Source of the DNA: HRBIN12 sp964447335 | GTDB taxonomy: Bacteria; Actinomycetota; UBA4738; HRBIN12 | DNA: 64,000 nt | NCBI GenBank assembly: GCA_964447335.1 | Contig: CAYUSA010000010.1 | Location: 1 to 64,000, forward strand | Direction: 5' to 3' | Shown here: piece after piece, positions 34,515-42,215 of the stretch | Layout of the letters: each line of letters starts with the position of its first letter | How positions within the stretch are numbered: position 1 is the stretch's first letter | The notes under the pieces: generated by a model | What the model saw: the letters and a program-made list of their open reading frames with translations, nothing else | Databases searched by the model: none | What the model was told of the DNA's origin: nothing | Program-made: the position numbers and the translations under genes

Positions 34515-34520
34515 GGAGCG

Positions 34521-35246
34521 ATGCTCGATCCATCCGCGTCCGGCGTCCGTATCGTCGCGGGCCGCAAAGCGGGCGGCGTCCGGTGGATGGTCCGCCTCGA
34601 TCCGTGTTCGGCCGAGGCGTACGCCGCGTGCGTCGCTCCGCTCGTGCCACGCATCGAGGCCGCGCTCTCGCCGGCGGTCGTGGCGAATCGCGTCGCCGCG
34701 GTGAGCTTCGATCCTCCCGAGATCACCCTCGAGGCGTGGCGCGGGGCTCGGGAGCGGTTCCGGCGCACGGTTCGGAACCTCGCCACCCGCGCCGGGGCCG
34801 CCGTGATGGCCGACATCCGCGACTGCTACGGCGCCATCGGACCCCAGGCCGTGCGCTCGACGCTCGAGCGGCTCGGGTGCCCGACCCGAGAGGTGGTCGC
34901 GCTCCTGGGGACGCTGGGATCGTTCGCCGCGGCCGGCGTGCGTGGCCTGCCCGTCGGTCCGGAGCCGTCCGCGGTGCTCGCGAACGCCGTGCTGGCCCTC
35001 GTGGACGAGCGCATCGCGGCCGCCGGATGGCCACACGTGCGCTGGGTGGACGACGTGGTCGTGTTCGTGGCCGACGCGAGCGATGCGCCGAGCGCCCTCG
35101 CGACCGTCGATGAGGCCGCGAGAGAGCTCGGCCTCGATCTCGCGGCGCAGAAGACCCGGGTGCTGATCGACCCGGCCGTGATCCGCGGCGCTGGCGTGGA
35201 CCGGCTCTCCGGACCGTGGCCGCGGGACGGTGGCGCGAGCGGGTAA
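34521..35246 (+). CDS. compact reverse-transcriptase-like protein
   Basis: 241 residues with RT palm motifs in order. Motif A is ADIRDCYGAI (Asp98), motif B is GLPVGPEPS followed by LAN (142-155), motif C is RWVDDVV (Asp177, Asp178), and motif D is GLDLAAQK (204-211). The three acidic residues of a polymerase are all present. Motif C reads W-V-D-D where Y-x-D-D is usual. The N-terminal part resembles solitary RTs rather than group II intron maturases; there is no thumb/X domain, endonuclease or protease. The ATG follows a strong GGAGGGGAG. It stands alone between an Lrp gene and an amidohydrolase, with base composition like its neighbours. Function is unknown. Confidence 0.78.
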   Translation: MLDPSASGVRIVAGRKAGGVRWMVRLDPCSAEAYAACVAPLVPRIEAALSPAVVANRVAAVSFDPPEITLEAWRGARERFRRTVRNLATRAGAAVMADIRDCYGAIGPQAVRSTLERLGCPTREVVALLGTLGSFAAAGVRGLPVGPEPSAVLANAVLALVDERIAAAGWPHVRWVDDVVVFVADASDAPSALATVDEAARELGLDLAAQKTRVLIDPAVIRGAGVDRLSGPWPRDGGASG

Positions 35247-35249
35247 TCT
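35244..35249 (+). promoter_or_regulatory. leaderless -10 box for the second amidohydrolase gene
   Basis: TAATCT overlaps the RT-like stop codon (TAA 35244-35246) and is followed by 7 bases and ATG 35257. The downstream gene therefore probably has its own start site, although readthrough from the RT-like gene is also possible. Confidence 0.45.
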
Positions 35250-35256
35250 CCGCTCG

Positions 35257-36768
35257 ATGCGCACGCTCTACCGGGCCTCCCGCGTCCACACGCTGTCGTA
35301 CCCGGCCTCCGGCGAGTGGATCCTCGTCGACGGTCGCCACGTCCAGCGCGTCGGCACCGGCGATCCGCCCGAGGCCGACCGCGTCGTCGAGCTCCCCGGC
35401 ACGACCATCCTCCCCGGCTTCGTCGACACCCACGTGCACCTCACGGGAACCGGGGTGCACGAACAGGCGCCCGACCTCGGCGCCGCGCGCTCGGCCGAGG
35501 AGCTGCTCGCGGCCGTCCGGCGTGTCGTGGCGTCCCGCGAAGGCCCGACGCTGGTCCACGGCTACGACGAGTCCACGTGGGACGTCCGCGAGGTGCCGAC
35601 GGCGGCGGACCTGGATGCGCTCAGCGCTCAGCCCCTGGCCGTCGTACGTGTCGACGGGCACGCGCTGCTCGCGAACTCGGCGGCGATCACCTCGGCCGAC
35701 GTGGTCGAGCTCCGGGGCGTCGAGCGCGACGCCGAGGGCCACCCGACCGGGTGCCTACGGACCGACGCGAACGCCGCTGTGCAGCGGTGGTTCGCGGCGA
35801 ACCTCGCCGAGCGCGACGTCGAGGACCTCCAGCTCCAGGCGGCCGGCCTCGCGGCCGCGCACGGGGTCACGACCATCCACGAGATGTCGATGGTGCACGA
35901 GCGCGGGATGCGCGACCTCGAGATCCTGCTCGGCCACCGGGAGCAGCTGCCCGTCGACGTCGTCACCTACCTCGCGACGACGGACATCGCGCGGGCGCTG
36001 GATCTCGGGATGACGGGGATCGGCGGCGACCTGCCCGTGGACGGGTCGATCGGCGCTCGGACCGCGTGGCTCTCCGAGCCGTACGCGGACGTCGGCGGCG
36101 CCGGCTCGAGCGCGCTCGACGACGAGACCCTCGAGCGCTTCTTCCGCGACGGCCATGTCGCCGGGCTGCAGGTCGGCGTGCACGCGATCGGAGACGCAGC
36201 GATCGAGCAGGTCGTCGCCACCTGGGAGCGCGTCTACCAGTCGCTGGACTCGCGGGCGCGCCGGCACTTCCGGGCGCGGCGCCACCGCGTCGAGCACTTC
36301 GAGATGGCGAGCGCGAACGTGCTCGAGCGCGCGGCGATGCTCGGGCTCGGGGTCTCGGTGCAGGCAAGCTTCGACGCCGCGTGGGGACATCCGGGCGGCC
36401 TCTACGAGCAGGGTCTCGGCTGGGAGCGGGCCGCACCGATGAACCCGTTCCGCGCGATGCTGGAGCGCGGGCTCGAGATCGGGGCCGGCTCCGATTCGCC
36501 GATCACGACCATCGACCCGCTCGCCGGCATCCGAGCCTTCGAGACCCATCACGAGCCCTCCCAGCGCCTCACGCGGGTGGAGGCCGTCCGGATCGCCACG
36601 CTCGGGAGCGCGCGGCTCGCGCACCAGGAGGACAAGAAGGGGAGCCTCGAGCCCGGCAAGCACGCCGACTTCGCGGCCTACGACGTCGATCCCCTCGAGG
36701 TGGGATCGCTCGAAGGGGTTCGACCGATGCTCACGGTGTCGCTCGGCCGAGACGTCTACGCGAGTTGA
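35257..36768 (+). CDS. amidohydrolase family 3 (YtcJ-like)
   Basis: 503-residue metal-dependent hydrolase, homologous to the protein at 3499-5166. The HxH motif is in GFVDTHVHLTG (His59, His61), and the later metal/catalytic segments are VGVHAIGDAAI and GAGSDSPITTIDPLAG. The C-terminal beta-sandwich includes GSLEPGKHADFAAYDVDPLEV, the typical amidohydrolase ending. Substrate unknown. The start at ATG 35257 is chosen because of the leaderless -10 spacing and the lack of RBS. Confidence 0.87.
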   Translation: MRTLYRASRVHTLSYPASGEWILVDGRHVQRVGTGDPPEADRVVELPGTTILPGFVDTHVHLTGTGVHEQAPDLGAARSAEELLAAVRRVVASREGPTLVHGYDESTWDVREVPTAADLDALSAQPLAVVRVDGHALLANSAAITSADVVELRGVERDAEGHPTGCLRTDANAAVQRWFAANLAERDVEDLQLQAAGLAAAHGVTTIHEMSMVHERGMRDLEILLGHREQLPVDVVTYLATTDIARALDLGMTGIGGDLPVDGSIGARTAWLSEPYADVGGAGSSALDDETLERFFRDGHVAGLQVGVHAIGDAAIEQVVATWERVYQSLDSRARRHFRARRHRVEHFEMASANVLERAAMLGLGVSVQASFDAAWGHPGGLYEQGLGWERAAPMNPFRAMLERGLEIGAGSDSPITTIDPLAGIRAFETHHEPSQRLTRVEAVRIATLGSARLAHQEDKKGSLEPGKHADFAAYDVDPLEVGSLEGVRPMLTVSLGRDVYAS

Positions 36769-36788
36769 AGGCGGCGCAACCTGCTCGT

Positions 36789-36817
36789 TTGACACTGCCT
36801 CGGCGCGGGACTAGCGT
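36789..36817 (+). promoter_or_regulatory. strong sigma-70-type promoter
   Basis: A perfect TTGACA -35 (36789-36794) is separated by exactly 17 bp from TAGCGT (36812-36817). The expected transcription start is near 36824. No start codon follows at once; the transcript would begin about 265 nt before the next gene and would contain the long inverted repeat at 36853-36920. Confidence 0.6.
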
Positions 36818-36852
36818 TCCGGCTGCGCGACCGCTTCGGTGGGAGCGCACGC

Positions 36853-36920
36853 AGGACCCAAGAGGCTGAGTAGAGAACGCAGCGCCCCGGCGCCGCGGCC
36901 CCAAAGGTCTCTTGGGTCCT
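36853..36920 (+). ncRNA. long hairpin in a 5' leader or small RNA
   Basis: AGGACCCAAGAG (36853-36864) and CTCTTGGGTCCT (36909-36920) are perfectly complementary over 12 bp, extended by three more G-U/G-C pairs inward, around a 44-base (38 after extension) GC-rich apical region. It sits about 30 nt after the start expected from the promoter at 36789-36817, so the structure is probably transcribed. No U-tract follows, so it is not an ordinary intrinsic terminator. I do not recognise a riboswitch class or known RNA family. Confidence 0.45.
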
Positions 36921-37033
36921 CGTCTTCTCCCCCCTCATTCTCGCGCCCGAGCTGTCCTTCGCCCTGTGCGCCTCCGCAGCCGTCTCCATCCAGGCACGAA
37001 CGCCCAGGTCACAGGCCTATCGCCCCGAAGTGG

Positions 37034-37061
37034 TTGCAGCGTCAGGCACCGGCAGTACAAT
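37034..37061 (+). promoter_or_regulatory. promoter for the DUF4193-type gene
   Basis: TTGCAG (37034-37039) and TACAAT (37056-37061) are 16 bp apart and lie 27 bases before GTG 37089, leaving a short leader with a GAGGGGAAG ribosome binding sequence. This gene and the downstream lnt fusion can thus be expressed without the longer leader. Confidence 0.5.
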
Positions 37062-37088
37062 GCGCCGGCCGAACCGAGGGGAAGCGCC

Positions 37089-37433
37089 GTGGAAGACATC
37101 GAAGAGACTCTCGAAACCGAAGAGCTCGAGGAGGAGGGCGAGGAGCCCGCGGCCATCGACGGCGACGCGCCTCGACCGCCGGCCGCACCGGCCGGGGAGG
37201 AGGTCGAGTCTATCCAGGACATGCTCGTCAAGCAGGAGGCCCGCGCCGAGGAGGAAGAGGAGACCGAGGACTCGGTCCTCAGTCTCACGCGGGACGAGCT
37301 CCGCGACGAGTCGCTGGCCGTGAAGGTCGTGCCGCCGCAGCCGAACGAGTTCACATGCCGCAACTGCTACCTGGTGAAGCATCGGAGCCAGCTGAAGGAC
37401 AAGGCGAAGATGCTCTGCCGGGACTGCGCCTGA
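37089..37433 (+). CDS. DUF4193-type acidic zinc-ribbon protein
   Basis: 114 residues. The first 75 are strongly acidic and probably disordered. The C-terminus has a zinc ribbon FTCRNCYLVKHRSQL with a second CRDC pair. This matches the actinobacterial DUF4193 family in both the FTC..CYLV.HRSQLA core and the preceding VKVVPPQ segment. Function is unknown; members are small, often essential-looking and near core genes. GTG 37089 has a GAGGGGAAG upstream. It overlaps or abuts the lnt fusion downstream. Confidence 0.75.
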   Translation: MEDIEETLETEELEEEGEEPAAIDGDAPRPPAAPAGEEVESIQDMLVKQEARAEEEEETEDSVLSLTRDELRDESLAVKVVPPQPNEFTCRNCYLVKHRSQLKDKAKMLCRDCA

Positions 37434-39658
37434 GCCCGGACCGACTCCGACTCGCCTCCGCGCTGCTCGTCGCCGCCCTGAGCGGCGCCGTCTGTTCACT
37501 CTCGCTCCCGCCCGCGGACCTCGGGTGGGTCGCGTTCTTCGCCCCGATTCCCTTCCTGTGGGTCGTGCGGACGGCCCGGCCGCGACGAGGGTTGCTCCTC
37601 GGACTCGCGTTCGGCGGCGCCTACTTCGGGATCGTCCTGTACTGGATCCTGCTGTTCGGGGAGCTCGGCTGGGCCGCTCTCGTGCTGCTGTCCGCGGCGT
37701 CCACCGGCCTGTTCGGCTTCCTCGCGCCGGCCCTGTGGCGCGCCGCCCATCCGCTGCGGTCGACGCTCGGACTCGCTGCCCTGTGGACCGTCCTCGGGTT
37801 CGTGCGGGGATCCTGGCCCCTCGGGGGGTTCGGGTGGGGGGAGCTCGGCACCACGCAGGCCGGGAACCCGTTCCTGCTGCCGCTCGCGTCGGTCGGCGGC
37901 GTGTGGGCGATCACCTTCGTGGTGATCGCCGTCTCGGGGTTGCTCCTCGTCGCGCTCGAGCGGGGGAGGGGAGTGGGTCCTTCGGCCGCGCTCGCGCCGG
38001 CGGTGCTCGCCGTGGCACTCGCCTTCGCGCCGGTGGCGATCCCGCTGGCCGCGGCCACCGGACCCGCGATCGACGTCGCCGCGATCCAGGTGGACGTCCG
38101 CGAAGCGCGCGGCCTTCCTCGCGACGCCGAGGACATCGCGGTCGCGAGGATGAACATCGATCTGCATGCCGGCCTCGCCGCGGATCCACCGGATCTCGCC
38201 GTATGGGGAGAGGGTTCGCTCGACCCCGCCGCGAGCTCGGATCCCACGACCCTCGAGGCCGTCAGCGGCGTCATCCGGACCGTCGGCGCACCGACCCTCG
38301 CGGGTGCGGTTCTCGACGATCCCGACGGCAGCCAGCACACGAGCGTGCTGCTGTTCGACGGCCGCGGCGATCTCGTCGACCGCTACGACAAGGTGAAGCT
38401 CGTGCCCTTCGGCGAGTACGTGCCGTTCCGCAGACGCCTCGAGTGGATCCAGGCCATCGACCAGATCCCCGTGGACCGCGTGCCGGGGGAGACCGCGCAC
38501 ACCGTTGCCGTACAAGGCATCCCCGCCTTCGGCACGCCGATCTGCTACGAGAACAGCTTCCCGGCGATCGAGCGTGAGATGGTCCGTCGTGGTGCCCAGT
38601 TCTTCGTCCTCACCACGAACAACGCGTCGTACGGGACCACCGCGGCGTCCCGCCAGCATCTGCTCATGAGCCGGGTTCGGGCCGTCGAGACGGGACGCTG
38701 GATCGTGCATGCCGCGGTCTCCGGGATCAGCGCGGTCATCGACCCGCGCGGGCGCGTGGTGGCCGAGAGCGGCCTGTTCGAGACCACCGTGACGCGGCAC
38801 GAGATCCGCGCGTCGACGGTCCGGACGCTGTACGTGCGGCTGGGGGACTGGGTCGTGTGGCTGTCGCTCGCGCTCTGCGTGGGGCTCCTGCTGCTGCCGC
38901 GCGGCCGGGGTCGCCCGGTCCGGGCTGAGGAGCTGCCACCCGCGGCCCGCACGCTCGTCTTGCTGCCCACCTACAACGAGCGCGCCACGATCGGGACCGT
39001 GCTGGACGGCCTGCTCGGGCTGGCAGAGCCGGTCGACCTCCTCGTCATCGACGACGGGTCGCCCGACGGCACCGCCGGGGCCGTCCGCGAGCGCGCCGAG
39101 GTCGATCCGCGCGTCCGCCTGCTCCAGCGGGCCTCCAAGTCCGGCCTCGCGAGCGCCTACCTCGCCGGCTTCCGGACCGCACTGGACGAGGGCTACGAAC
39201 TGGTGGTCGAGATGGACTCGGACCTGTCCCACCTGCCCGAGCAGCTCCCGAGGCTCCTCACGACCGCGCGGGAGCACCACATGGTGATCGGGAGCCGGTA
39301 CGTGCCAGGCGGCGCGGTCGCGAACTGGAACGGGGCGCGCCTCCTGCTTTCGCGGGGAGGCAACCTCTACGCGAGACTCTGTCTCGGCTTCCCGCTGCAC
39401 GACGCGACGAGCGGCTTCCGCGTGTACCGTCGGGGCCTGCTCGAGCACCTGCTCGAGCGCCCCGTACGCTCGGACGGCTACGGGTTCCAGATCGAGCTCG
39501 CGTACCGGGCCTGGCGCGATGGGTACGACGTCGCCGAGGCGCCCATCACGTTCCGCGAGCGCGAGCACGGCCACTCGAAGATCTCCCGACGGATCGTGCT
39601 CGAGGCGCTGTGGCTCGTGACCGTATGGGGCGTCAGGGCGCGGTTCCGGCCCTCCTGA
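37355..39658 (+). CDS. fused apolipoprotein N-acyltransferase and polyprenol-phosphate mannosyltransferase
   Basis: N-terminal part: several membrane helices, then a nitrilase-fold domain with Glu (VWGEGSLDP), Lys (RYDKVKLVPFGEY) and Cys (PICYENSFP) catalytic residues, as in Lnt, plus one last membrane helix. C-terminal part: a GT2 domain with LPTYNERATIG, VIDDGSPDGT and EMDSDLSH, as in dolichol-phosphate mannose synthase. The same fusion is known as Ppm1 in mycobacteria. It would N-acylate lipoproteins and make polyprenol-phosphate-mannose for glycoconjugates. The start is uncertain: ATG 37355 lies inside the previous gene; CTG 37430, overlapping its stop, looks more natural for the first helix. 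Confidence 0.9.
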   Translation: MPQLLPGEASEPAEGQGEDALPGLRLSPDRLRLASALLVAALSGAVCSLSLPPADLGWVAFFAPIPFLWVVRTARPRRGLLLGLAFGGAYFGIVLYWILLFGELGWAALVLLSAASTGLFGFLAPALWRAAHPLRSTLGLAALWTVLGFVRGSWPLGGFGWGELGTTQAGNPFLLPLASVGGVWAITFVVIAVSGLLLVALERGRGVGPSAALAPAVLAVALAFAPVAIPLAAATGPAIDVAAIQVDVREARGLPRDAEDIAVARMNIDLHAGLAADPPDLAVWGEGSLDPAASSDPTTLEAVSGVIRTVGAPTLAGAVLDDPDGSQHTSVLLFDGRGDLVDRYDKVKLVPFGEYVPFRRRLEWIQAIDQIPVDRVPGETAHTVAVQGIPAFGTPICYENSFPAIEREMVRRGAQFFVLTTNNASYGTTAASRQHLLMSRVRAVETGRWIVHAAVSGISAVIDPRGRVVAESGLFETTVTRHEIRASTVRTLYVRLGDWVVWLSLALCVGLLLLPRGRGRPVRAEELPPAARTLVLLPTYNERATIGTVLDGLLGLAEPVDLLVIDDGSPDGTAGAVRERAEVDPRVRLLQRASKSGLASAYLAGFRTALDEGYELVVEMDSDLSHLPEQLPRLLTTAREHHMVIGSRYVPGGAVANWNGARLLLSRGGNLYARLCLGFPLHDATSGFRVYRRGLLEHLLERPVRSDGYGFQIELAYRAWRDGYDVAEAPITFREREHGHSKISRRIVLEALWLVTVWGVRARFRPS

Positions 39659-39948
39659 TCCCGCCGATCGGGGCTCCGAGATGCACTCGGGCGCACGCGT
39701 CAGAGAACGCCCATACCGTGCGTTATGGAAAGTAGGCCGAGATGGACGATCCAGGCCCCGCCTCCCCCTAGGCACGTGCCTTGTGCCGCAACCCCAGGGG
39801 ATGTGCGAAAGAGACGCCCTCCCGACACTCAGCCGTAGGTTCTCGTTCGTTCGAAAGGTCGCACCCGCAGCCTGTTCGGCAGCGGCCTGATGTGGACCGG
39901 CTACCGGCGGCGCCGGCAGTACGACCGCTGATCCTCTGATCGCGCATA
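39659..39948. other. gene-free interval, possible structured RNA
   Basis: A 290-bp interval between convergent genes. Short open frames on the plus strand (for example ending GSGLMWTGYRRRRQYDR at 39931) lack a start or partner. The segment around 39785-39845 contains CCGACA and CCGTAGG blocks loosely like the end of the c-di-AMP riboswitch consensus, but the rest of that motif is missing and no gene follows on the plus strand. I can assign nothing with confidence. Confidence 0.3.
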
Positions 39949-39983
39949 GCCGAAGGCTCCGGGCTCTGCCCGGGGCCTTCGGC
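39949..39983 (-). terminator. strong hairpin after the CAP gene
   Basis: GCCGAAGGC (39949-39957) pairs with GCCTTCGGC (39975-39983), extended inward by TCCGGG against CCCGGG with a G-U, giving a 15-bp stem with a 5-base loop. It lies 17 bases past the leftward CAP gene stop. There is no clear U-run on either strand, so termination may be Rho-assisted, but the position suits a transcript end. Confidence 0.55.
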
Positions 39984-40000
39984 GCTCTCGGCGAGGGCGC

Positions 40001-40474
40001 CTACCCGTAGAAGATGATCGTGATCCACAGGCTGCCGTCGGCCCGCACGATACCGACCGCCATGTGGTCGTACGTCTTGCGAAGGATGTTCTCCCGGTGC
40101 AGCTTGCTCGCCATGAACGCCTGCTCGAGGCTCTCGAGCGTGCCCCCGACCCCGACGTTCTCCCCGCCGATCGACCAGTCTTGACCATCGAGCACGTTCC
40201 GCAGCTGCTCCTCGGTCGAGTGGTAGATGTAGCCCTTCCGGGCCATGGCGCGGCTGTGGTCCTTGGCATACCGGGAGATCTGGGCCTGGAACCGCAGCGC
40301 CGCGCGATCGTGCTTCTCGCGGTCAAGGTTCGTGAGGGACACCATCTGCATGCGCCGGCCGTCACGCTGCTCGGCGCCGGCACCCGCGAGATTCGGACCG
40401 ATCACGAGGAGACCGGACATGAGCAGGGCGATCGCGGTGCCCCAGGCCCTCCGGCCGCTTCGGCGAAGTTCCAT
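40001..40474 (-). CDS. secreted CAP/SCP-domain protein
   Basis: 157 residues: a basic N-terminus and hydrophobic signal (AWGTAIALLMSGLLVIGPNLAGAGA) and a CAP domain with LTNLDREKHDRAALRF, HSRAMARKG and KLHRENILRKTYDHMAVG, ending IIFYG. The His and Glu landmarks of the family are present (HSRAM, GENVGVGG). CAP proteins are secreted and often bind lipids or act on envelope or surface targets. It is controlled by the c-di-GMP riboswitch upstream. A second CAP gene lies at 44574. Confidence 0.88.
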   Translation of the reverse strand: MELRRSGRRAWGTAIALLMSGLLVIGPNLAGAGAEQRDGRRMQMVSLTNLDREKHDRAALRFQAQISRYAKDHSRAMARKGYIYHSTEEQLRNVLDGQDWSIGGENVGVGGTLESLEQAFMASKLHRENILRKTYDHMAVGIVRADGSLWITIIFYG

Positions 40475-40526
40475 CTCGAGCCTCCCGACTCACGGGTCCC
40501 GGGGGGAACTCGAGCCGTGAAGCTCG
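40475..40526 (-). promoter_or_regulatory. riboswitch expression platform with competing hairpins
   Basis: Two alternative stems share 40511-40514: CGAGC with GCTCG (minus strand, spanning 40526-40511) next to the aptamer, or CTCGAG (40514-40509) with CTCGAG (40480-40475), which encloses the GGGAGG ribosome binding site (40486-40481) just before the ATG at 40474. Formation of one excludes the other. This suggests translational control by hiding or exposing the ribosome binding site; which stem c-di-GMP favours is not known. Confidence 0.6.
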
Positions 40527-40614
40527 GGTCCTTCGGCAGCTCGGCCACCTCCCCCTCGCGGAGGTCCGAAGCTTTGCGTCCCGCCGTCACCGGCGGTTTG
40601 CCCTTCTCGGGACC
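40527..40614 (-). promoter_or_regulatory. c-di-GMP-I (GEMM-I) riboswitch aptamer
   Basis: On the minus strand the conserved blocks appear in order: AGGGCAAACC, a GCCG-GTGA-CGGC hairpin with a GNRA tetraloop, GGGACGCAAAGC (40582-40571), TTCGG, an ACCTCC/GGAGGT hairpin with a GGCC tetraloop-receptor-like bulge, and CTGCCGAAGG closing onto TTCGG. GGTCC (40614-40610) and GGACC (40531-40527) pair as the closing helix. This is the standard GEMM-I architecture. Whether it prefers c-di-GMP or 3',3'-cGAMP cannot be decided by eye. Confidence 0.9.
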
Positions 40615-40733
40615 GACCTTGTTCGACTCCCTCCCTATCGGCCGGGCGGTGGGCCGCCTTGAGCCCGAGATGGTCAGGAATGACTAGCCAGCCGGAGGCA
40701 CGGACGGGCCCCGTGGGCGGGGCGTGGGAGCCC

Positions 40734-42215
40734 CTACCAGCGGAGCTTGAGATGACGCGCGGCGTTGGCCTCGTCGAGCCGCCGGACCGGAGTCGTCACG
40801 GGCGCCTCGTGCAGGAGGTCCGGATCGGTCTCGGCCTCGCTCGCGGCCTGCAGGAGGGCCTCGGCGAACGCGTCGAGGGCCTCCTTGGTCTCGGTCTCGG
40901 TGGGCTCGACCATCATGGCCTCCTCGACGACGAGCGGGAAGTACACCGTCGAGGGGTGGTAGCCGAGGTCGATGACCCGCTTCGCGACGTCCATCGCTCG
41001 GATCCCGGTCCGCTCCTTGAGCGGCGCGGCCGTCGAGACGAACTCGTGCATCGGATGCCCGTCCGGGTACGCGAGGGGGAAGGCGTCCTTCACGCGGTGC
41101 GCGAGGTAGTTCGCGTTCAGCACCGCCAGCTCGGCCACCTCCTTCAGGCCGTCGCGCCCGTGGAGGAACACGTAGGCGTACGCGCGCACCAAGATCCCGA
41201 CGTTGCCGTGGAAGCCGTGCATCCGCCCGATCGAGCGTGGTCGGTCGGACTCGAGGCGGAAGGCGCCGGTCGCCTCGTCGCGCTCGACGACTGGCACCGG
41301 CAGGTACGGCACGAGGGCCTCGGTCACCCCGACCGGACCGGCGCCCGGCCCTCCCCCTCCGTGCGGCGTCGCGAACGTCTTGTGCGTGTTGATGTGGACG
41401 ATGTCGAAGCCCATGTCGCCCGGGCGGCACCGCCCGAGGATCGCGTTCAGGTTCGCGCCGTCGTAGTAGACGAGCCCCCCGACGCCGTGCACGATCCGGG
41501 CCACACGCTCGATCTGCTCCTCGAACAGGCCGAGCGTGTTCGGGTTCGTGAGCATGAGACCGGCGACGTCCTCGTCGACGAGCTTCTCGAGCGCCGAGAC
41601 GTCCACGAGCCCCCGGGCGTCGCTCGGGACGTGGAGTGCCTCGTAGCCGGCCAGCCGCACGCTCGCGGGGTTGGTGCCGTGCGAGGCGTCGGGGATCACG
41701 ACCTTCTTCCGCGGGTTCCCCTGCTCGGTGTGGTGACGGCGCATGATGAGGAGCCCGGTGAGCTCTCCACAGGCGCCCGCCGGCGGTTGGAGCGTCGCGC
41801 GGGCCATCCCGGTGATCTCGCACAGGGCCCGCTCGAGCCGCCACATGAGCTCGAGGGCGCCCTGGACCGTCTGGTCGGGCTGCAGCGGGTGCAGGCGCGA
41901 GAAGCCCGGCATCGCCGCCGCGACCTCGGCCATCTTCGGGTTGTACTTCATCGAGCACGACCCGAGCGGGTAGACACCGGTGTCCACGCCGTAGTTGAGC
42001 TGCGACAGCCTCGTGTAGTGGGTCACGAGGTCGCGCTCGGCGACCTCGGGCAGGGCGGGGGGCTCGCGCCGCGCGTGCTCGGCGGGCACCGAGACCTCGG
42101 GCACGTCGAGCGTCGGGAAGGCCGAGGCGCGGCGTCCGGGCCGCGACAGGTCCTTCAGCGTCCCGAGCCCCGCCGGCCCCTGCCGGCGGACCGGCGCGCC
42201 CACATCGCGGTTCAC
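40734..42215 (-). CDS. gcvPB: glycine decarboxylase subunit 2
   Basis: 493 residues, the PLP-binding half of split P-protein. The Lys in NTHKTFATPHGGGGPG binds pyridoxal phosphate. The GVYPLGSCSMKYNP and GTNPASVRLAGY segments are typical. It decarboxylates glycine and passes the aminomethyl group to lipoylated GcvH. GTG 42215 overlaps the gcvPA stop by 4 bases, so both subunits are coupled. It ends 259 bp before the CAP gene and its riboswitch. Confidence 0.95.
   Translation of the reverse strand: MNRDVGAPVRRQGPAGLGTLKDLSRPGRRASAFPTLDVPEVSVPAEHARREPPALPEVAERDLVTHYTRLSQLNYGVDTGVYPLGSCSMKYNPKMAEVAAAMPGFSRLHPLQPDQTVQGALELMWRLERALCEITGMARATLQPPAGACGELTGLLIMRRHHTEQGNPRKKVVIPDASHGTNPASVRLAGYEALHVPSDARGLVDVSALEKLVDEDVAGLMLTNPNTLGLFEEQIERVARIVHGVGGLVYYDGANLNAILGRCRPGDMGFDIVHINTHKTFATPHGGGGPGAGPVGVTEALVPYLPVPVVERDEATGAFRLESDRPRSIGRMHGFHGNVGILVRAYAYVFLHGRDGLKEVAELAVLNANYLAHRVKDAFPLAYPDGHPMHEFVSTAAPLKERTGIRAMDVAKRVIDLGYHPSTVYFPLVVEEAMMVEPTETETKEALDAFAEALLQAASEAETDPDLLHEAPVTTPVRRLDEANAARHLKLRW

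Noticed and set aside
34368..35246. Classical retron with msr-msd before the RT gene
   Set aside because: I could not find the expected long a1/a2 inverted repeat or a branching-G context, and motif C is not the retron YADD. Recorded instead as an RT with a hairpin leader.
34521..35246. Group II intron open frame
   Set aside because: No maturase/X domain or endonuclease and no intron domain V-like structure in the adjacent sequence.
36853..36920. T-box or SAM riboswitch as explanation of the long hairpin
   Set aside because: No T-box sequence or SAM aptamer core, and the downstream gene is not an aminoacyl-tRNA synthetase or methionine gene.
39785..39845. Fragment similar to the end of the c-di-AMP (ydaO) riboswitch (CCGACA, CCGTAGG)
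   Set aside because: The other conserved blocks are missing and no plus-strand gene follows within a sensible distance.
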